From Ignavibacteria bacterium UBA6906 (GTDB lineage Bacteria; Bacteroidota; Ignavibacteria; UBA10030; UBA6906), in contig DKBG01000240.1 of NCBI GenBank assembly GCA_002451155.1, forward strand, positions 527 through 9,458: a stretch of 8,932 nucleotides of DNA, in the 5' to 3' direction. The notes beneath the pieces are model-generated. The model had not been told where the DNA came from. It saw only the letters and a program-made list of their open reading frames with translations, and did not search any database. A program made the position numbers and the translations under genes. Below are positions 5,868 to 8,932 of the stretch, one piece after another. Position 1 is the first letter of the stretch; every line of letters starts with the position of its first letter.

Positions 5868-8465
5868 ATGCGCGGGATTCATAGAATGCTGCTCTTGCTC
5901 CTGGCCGCGAGGGCTTGTTTGGCTGCTGGGTCGGATCCGAATGCCGATCCGAAAGCGATGGTGACGGCGGGTGACGCCCGGTTCACTGTGCTGACCCCCC
6001 AGCTCATTCGCATGGAATGGTCCGCCGACGGGCGCTTCGAAGAACACGCCTCCCTCGTTTTTCTCAACAGGAGGCTGCCGGTCCCGCGCTTCATATCGCG
6101 GGAGGAGGAGGGATGGCTCCTGGTCAAAACAGATCAGCTGGAGCTGAGATACAAGCGCGGAAGCGGGAAGTTCAGGGCGGACAACCTTGCCGTGTCGCTC
6201 CGGCTGAACGGAAAGGAGATCCGCTGGACCCCGGAACTCCCAGATACGGCAAACCTCAGGGGAACGACACGAACGCTTGACGGCGTCAGGGGTGCGACCG
6301 CGCTCGAGCCGGGCCTCCTGTCCCGCGACGGCTGGGCTTTGGTGGACGACTCGAACAGGCCTCTCTTCGACGGATCGGAATGGTCATGGGTTATGGACAG
6401 GCCGGAGGGGGACCGGCAGGACCTGTACTTCTTTGGATACGGCCACGAATACAAAAAGGCCCTCTTTGATTTTACCAGGGTATCGGGGAAAATCCCCATG
6501 CCCCCCCGCTTCGCGTTCGGTCTTTGGTGGTCGAGATACTGGGCCTACACGGACGAAGAGTTCAAGGAGCTTGTCCGGGCGTTTGAGGTGTACAGTGTGC
6601 CCCTCGACGTGCTGGTCATCGACATGGACTGGCATCTGACATTCAATATGAGATGGTCGAAAGACGTGCGGGACCAGGCGGGACAGCAGCTGGGATGGAC
6701 AGGCTATACATGGGACAAGAATTACTTTCCGGATCCGCGCGGCTTTCTCGGGTGGTGCGAAAGCAAGGGGCTCAAGACTCCGCTCAACCTGCATCCGGCG
6801 TCAGGGATCCAGCCTCATGAAGAACACTATCCGGAGATGGCGCGGTCGATGGGGATTGATCCGGGCACGCAGAAGTATGTTCCATTCGATATTGTAAATA
6901 AGAAGTTCGCGACGAACTATATGAATCTGATTATCCGCCCGCTGGAGAGGCTGGGGGTCGATTTCTGGTGGCTCGACTGGCAGCAGTGGTCCACCACCAC
7001 AATTGCCGGAGTGTCACCCACCTGGTGGCTGAACTATGTCTTCTTTACCGATATGGCGCGGAAGAACGGTCCCCGTCCTCTCCTCTTCCACCGATGGGGA
7101 GGGCTTGGGAACCATCGATACCAGATCGGTTTTTCGGGAGACACCTACTCCGTATGGGAATCCCTCGCATTCCAGCCCTACTTCACTTCGACAGCGGCAA
7201 ACGTCGGTTTCGGATACTGGAGCCACGATATCGGTGGCCACATGCCGGGTGTCATCGCGCCGGAACTGTACACCAGGTGGCTACAGTTCGGTGCCTTCAG
7301 TCCGGTCGTGCGGACGCATACGACAAAGAACCCCGCTGCCGAGCGGAGAATCTGGGCATACCCCGTAGACTATTTTCTCGCGATGCGGGATGCCGTTCTG
7401 CTCCGATACGCGTTGATTCCATACATTTACACCTTCGCGCGTGAAGCATACGAAACCGGCGTATCTCTCTGCCGGCCGATGTACTATGACTATCCGGAAT
7501 CTCCCGAAGCATATGAATTCTCAGGGCAATATATGTTTGGTGATCGCATGCTCGTCGCTCCGGTCGTTGCCGCACTTGACACTCTGTCGATGCTTGCCAC
7601 GCAGCGCGTCTGGTTGCCGGAGGGAGAGTGGGTAGAGTGGTTTACCGGTTCGCGGCTGACAGGTCCGGGGGTGCATGAGCGCCGTTTTGCGTTGGACGAA
7701 GTTCCCGTGTACGTGAAGGCGGGAAGCGTTATTCCCATGCAGCCGGCCCTGCAGAATGCGGGTTTACAGAAGCCGGATCCATGCATTCTGACCGTCTTTC
7801 CGGGAAGTGAGGGAACATGTTCACTGTATGAAGATGAGGGCAACACTCAAGGCTACCAGGGAGCCGCGTATGCCCGGACGGAAATCAGACAGACTACCGC
7901 TCCGGACGGCTCCACGGCGATCGTCATCGGTCCCGCGAAAGGAACCTACCCCGGGATGCCCCGGGAGAGACGGTACGAAATCCGGCTGGAGGGCGTTCTG
8001 CCGCCGTCAGCGGTACGGGTCAACGGCAAACCGATTGCCTGGGAGCAGGACCATGAGCAACCCGGCTGGTGGTACGATGGAGATATGGCTCGGGTTGTTG
8101 TGAACACGCCTCCGCAGTCGGTGTCGGCATCGGTGAAGGTTGAATTCACGTACACTATCAGACCTGCAGAGCGAATAGACGTCGGCGGTCTGCGAGGCAC
8201 GCTCGCCCGCTTGAAACGGGTGATGCCCTGGATCAACGGATTCTGGCCGAAGGAGTGGTCCCCGGAGCTACTGATTCATGCAGCGCAGACAGGGAACAGG
8301 ATGGGTCTGGATCCTGCGTCAGCGTCGCGCGAGCTCGATACACTTCGGGTCGATCTCCCGCGGATTGTCGAGGAGGTCGGGGCCATTGCGATCGACACTG
8401 CCACAAAATCGCGGGTATTACGCCATCTCGAAGACATCCGGAGCCAGCAGGTACAGGAGCGCTGA
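5868..8465 (+). CDS. Exported glycoside hydrolase family 31 (alpha-glucosidase-type)
   Basis: An 865-residue secreted or periplasmic enzyme. GGAG at 5855-5858 precedes ATG 5868 by 9 bases, and residues 1-20 form a signal peptide. Domains: N-terminal beta-sandwich (about 30-205); (beta/alpha)8 barrel from PMPPRFAFGLWWSRYW (210-225) to about 540; proximal beta domain with LPEGEWVEWFTG (583-594); a distal DUF5110-like domain with LTVFPGSEGTCSLYEDEGNT (641-660) and on to about 765; then a helical tail (771-865). VIDMDWH (250-256) is a subsite strand. D370 in DFWWLDWQQ is the expected nucleophile, and D425 in IGFSGDTYS is the expected acid/base. WSHDIGGH (451-458) is conserved in the family. GH31 retaining enzymes hydrolyse alpha-glucosides, alpha-xylosides or alpha-galactosides; the motif around D370 differs from the common WxDMNE, so the substrate is open. 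The preceding inverted repeat may affect its expression. Confidence 0.9.
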   Translation: MRGIHRMLLLLLAARACLAAGSDPNADPKAMVTAGDARFTVLTPQLIRMEWSADGRFEEHASLVFLNRRLPVPRFISREEEGWLLVKTDQLELRYKRGSGKFRADNLAVSLRLNGKEIRWTPELPDTANLRGTTRTLDGVRGATALEPGLLSRDGWALVDDSNRPLFDGSEWSWVMDRPEGDRQDLYFFGYGHEYKKALFDFTRVSGKIPMPPRFAFGLWWSRYWAYTDEEFKELVRAFEVYSVPLDVLVIDMDWHLTFNMRWSKDVRDQAGQQLGWTGYTWDKNYFPDPRGFLGWCESKGLKTPLNLHPASGIQPHEEHYPEMARSMGIDPGTQKYVPFDIVNKKFATNYMNLIIRPLERLGVDFWWLDWQQWSTTTIAGVSPTWWLNYVFFTDMARKNGPRPLLFHRWGGLGNHRYQIGFSGDTYSVWESLAFQPYFTSTAANVGFGYWSHDIGGHMPGVIAPELYTRWLQFGAFSPVVRTHTTKNPAAERRIWAYPVDYFLAMRDAVLLRYALIPYIYTFAREAYETGVSLCRPMYYDYPESPEAYEFSGQYMFGDRMLVAPVVAALDTLSMLATQRVWLPEGEWVEWFTGSRLTGPGVHERRFALDEVPVYVKAGSVIPMQPALQNAGLQKPDPCILTVFPGSEGTCSLYEDEGNTQGYQGAAYARTEIRQTTAPDGSTAIVIGPAKGTYPGMPRERRYEIRLEGVLPPSAVRVNGKPIAWEQDHEQPGWWYDGDMARVVVNTPPQSVSASVKVEFTYTIRPAERIDVGGLRGTLARLKRVMPWINGFWPKEWSPELLIHAAQTGNRMGLDPASASRELDTLRVDLPRIVEEVGAIAIDTATKSRVLRHLEDIRSQQVQER

Positions 8466-8489
8466 CCAGCATAGGAGCACTGCGGATCT

Positions 8490-8932
8490 ATGGAATGGAT
8501 GTTCGAATTACAGGGGTGGATAGCCCTGGTGACCCTGACGGTTCTCGAGATCGTCCTCGGCATCGACAATATCATCTTCATCTCGATCCTGGTCGGGCGC
8601 CTGCCGCCGGACCAGCGCCCGCGGGCACGCGTCATCGGCCTCTCGCTGGCGATGGTGATGCGAATCGGCCTGCTGCTGTCGCTCGCGTGGATGATGCGCC
8701 TGACCGAGCCTCTGTTCTCGCTCTACGACCGGGATTTTTCCGGACGCGACTTGATCCTGCTGGGCGGCGGGCTCTTCCTGCTGGCCAAATCGGTGATGGA
8801 GATCCACAACGCGCTCGAAGGCCAGGCCGAGAACGGGCACGGCATGCCGCGGCCCGCCGATTTCTACGGAACCCTGGCGCAGATCGCGATCATCGACATC
8901 GTGTTCTCCCTCGACTCGGTGATCACCGCGGT
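8490..8932 (+). CDS. TerC-family integral membrane protein (YoaE/YgdQ-like), 3' end outside the window
   Basis: The first 147 codons of a gene that continues past the right edge. ATG 8490 is chosen because the protein then starts MEWMFELQGWIALVTLTVLE, the usual start of the family; AGGAG at 8473-8477 is somewhat far (12 bases). An alternative ATG lies at 8499. Four hydrophobic segments are visible (about 10-35, 48-70, 86-102, 126-147). Two acidic membrane motifs are diagnostic: EIVLGIDN (20-27) and DIVFSLDS (136-143). TerC-like proteins are linked to metal-ion (including manganese) export or metal loading of exported proteins; the tellurite link applies only to some. The family includes both short forms and long forms with C-terminal CBS domains, and the missing part would decide. 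Third codon positions are about 89% G/C, against about 72% in neighbours. Confidence 0.85.
   Translation, partial: MEWMFELQGWIALVTLTVLEIVLGIDNIIFISILVGRLPPDQRPRARVIGLSLAMVMRIGLLLSLAWMMRLTEPLFSLYDRDFSGRDLILLGGGLFLLAKSVMEIHNALEGQAENGHGMPRPADFYGTLAQIAIIDIVFSLDSVITA

Noticed and set aside
5157..6047. A 296-codon minus-strand frame across the PAP2_C gene and the start of the GH31 gene
   Set aside because: It spans two genes with clear family motifs on the + strand and encodes a Q/R/D/E-rich sequence with no motif.
2927..6507. Seven-base G or C runs inside three genes (2927-2933, 3921-3927, 6501-6507) as possible phase-variation sites
   Set aside because: All three frames are intact and runs of seven are common by chance in G/C-rich coding DNA; there is no evidence of length variation.

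Overview
The window is a compact stretch of bacterial chromosome in which every gene I can support lies on the + strand. There are seven complete genes and one cut off by the right edge. The organism looks Gram-negative: one protein carries a lipoprotein signal, and several others are exported or membrane-bound. Two signal peptides end in ...AQ, a style common in Bacteroidota, Ignavibacteriota and relatives. This placement is a weak inference, because no rRNA or marker gene is present. Codons are G/C-rich at third positions (about 72% in hand-counted samples).

Layout. 30-497: small exported protein of unknown function. 612-1670: secreted protein made almost only of two tandem beta-galactosidase-type jelly-roll (sugar-binding) domains, with its ribosome-binding site in the loop of a perfect 7-bp hairpin. 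1671-1990: 320-base gap holding five degenerate 7-bp repeats and a pyrimidine tract. 1991-3535: multi-pass GT-C glycosyltransferase of the PMT/ArnT type. 3528-4067: overlapping lipoprotein with a glycine-rich hydrophobic region. 4111-5109: GalT-type nucleotidyltransferase. 5160-5789: membrane PAP2_C protein with the catalytic layout of sphingomyelin synthases. 5789-5835: large inverted repeat. 5868-8465: exported family GH31 alpha-glycosidase with an extra helical tail. 8490-8932: 5' part of a TerC-family membrane protein with different codon use.

The theme of the middle is carbohydrate and envelope metabolism. An exported GH31 could release sugar from alpha-glycosides, GalT could move hexose-1-phosphate into nucleotide sugars, the GT-C enzyme could transfer a lipid-linked sugar across the membrane, and the PAP2_C protein could move a head group between lipids. 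The gaps are short (8-base overlap, then 43, 50, 78 and 24 bases), so 1991 onward may be co-transcribed, but nothing proves one pathway. I found no mobile element, CRISPR array, tRNA or rRNA. The most unusual items are the catalysis-free tandem jelly-roll protein with its hairpin RBS, the bacterial sphingomyelin-synthase-like enzyme next to a structured leader, and the heptanucleotide repeat.
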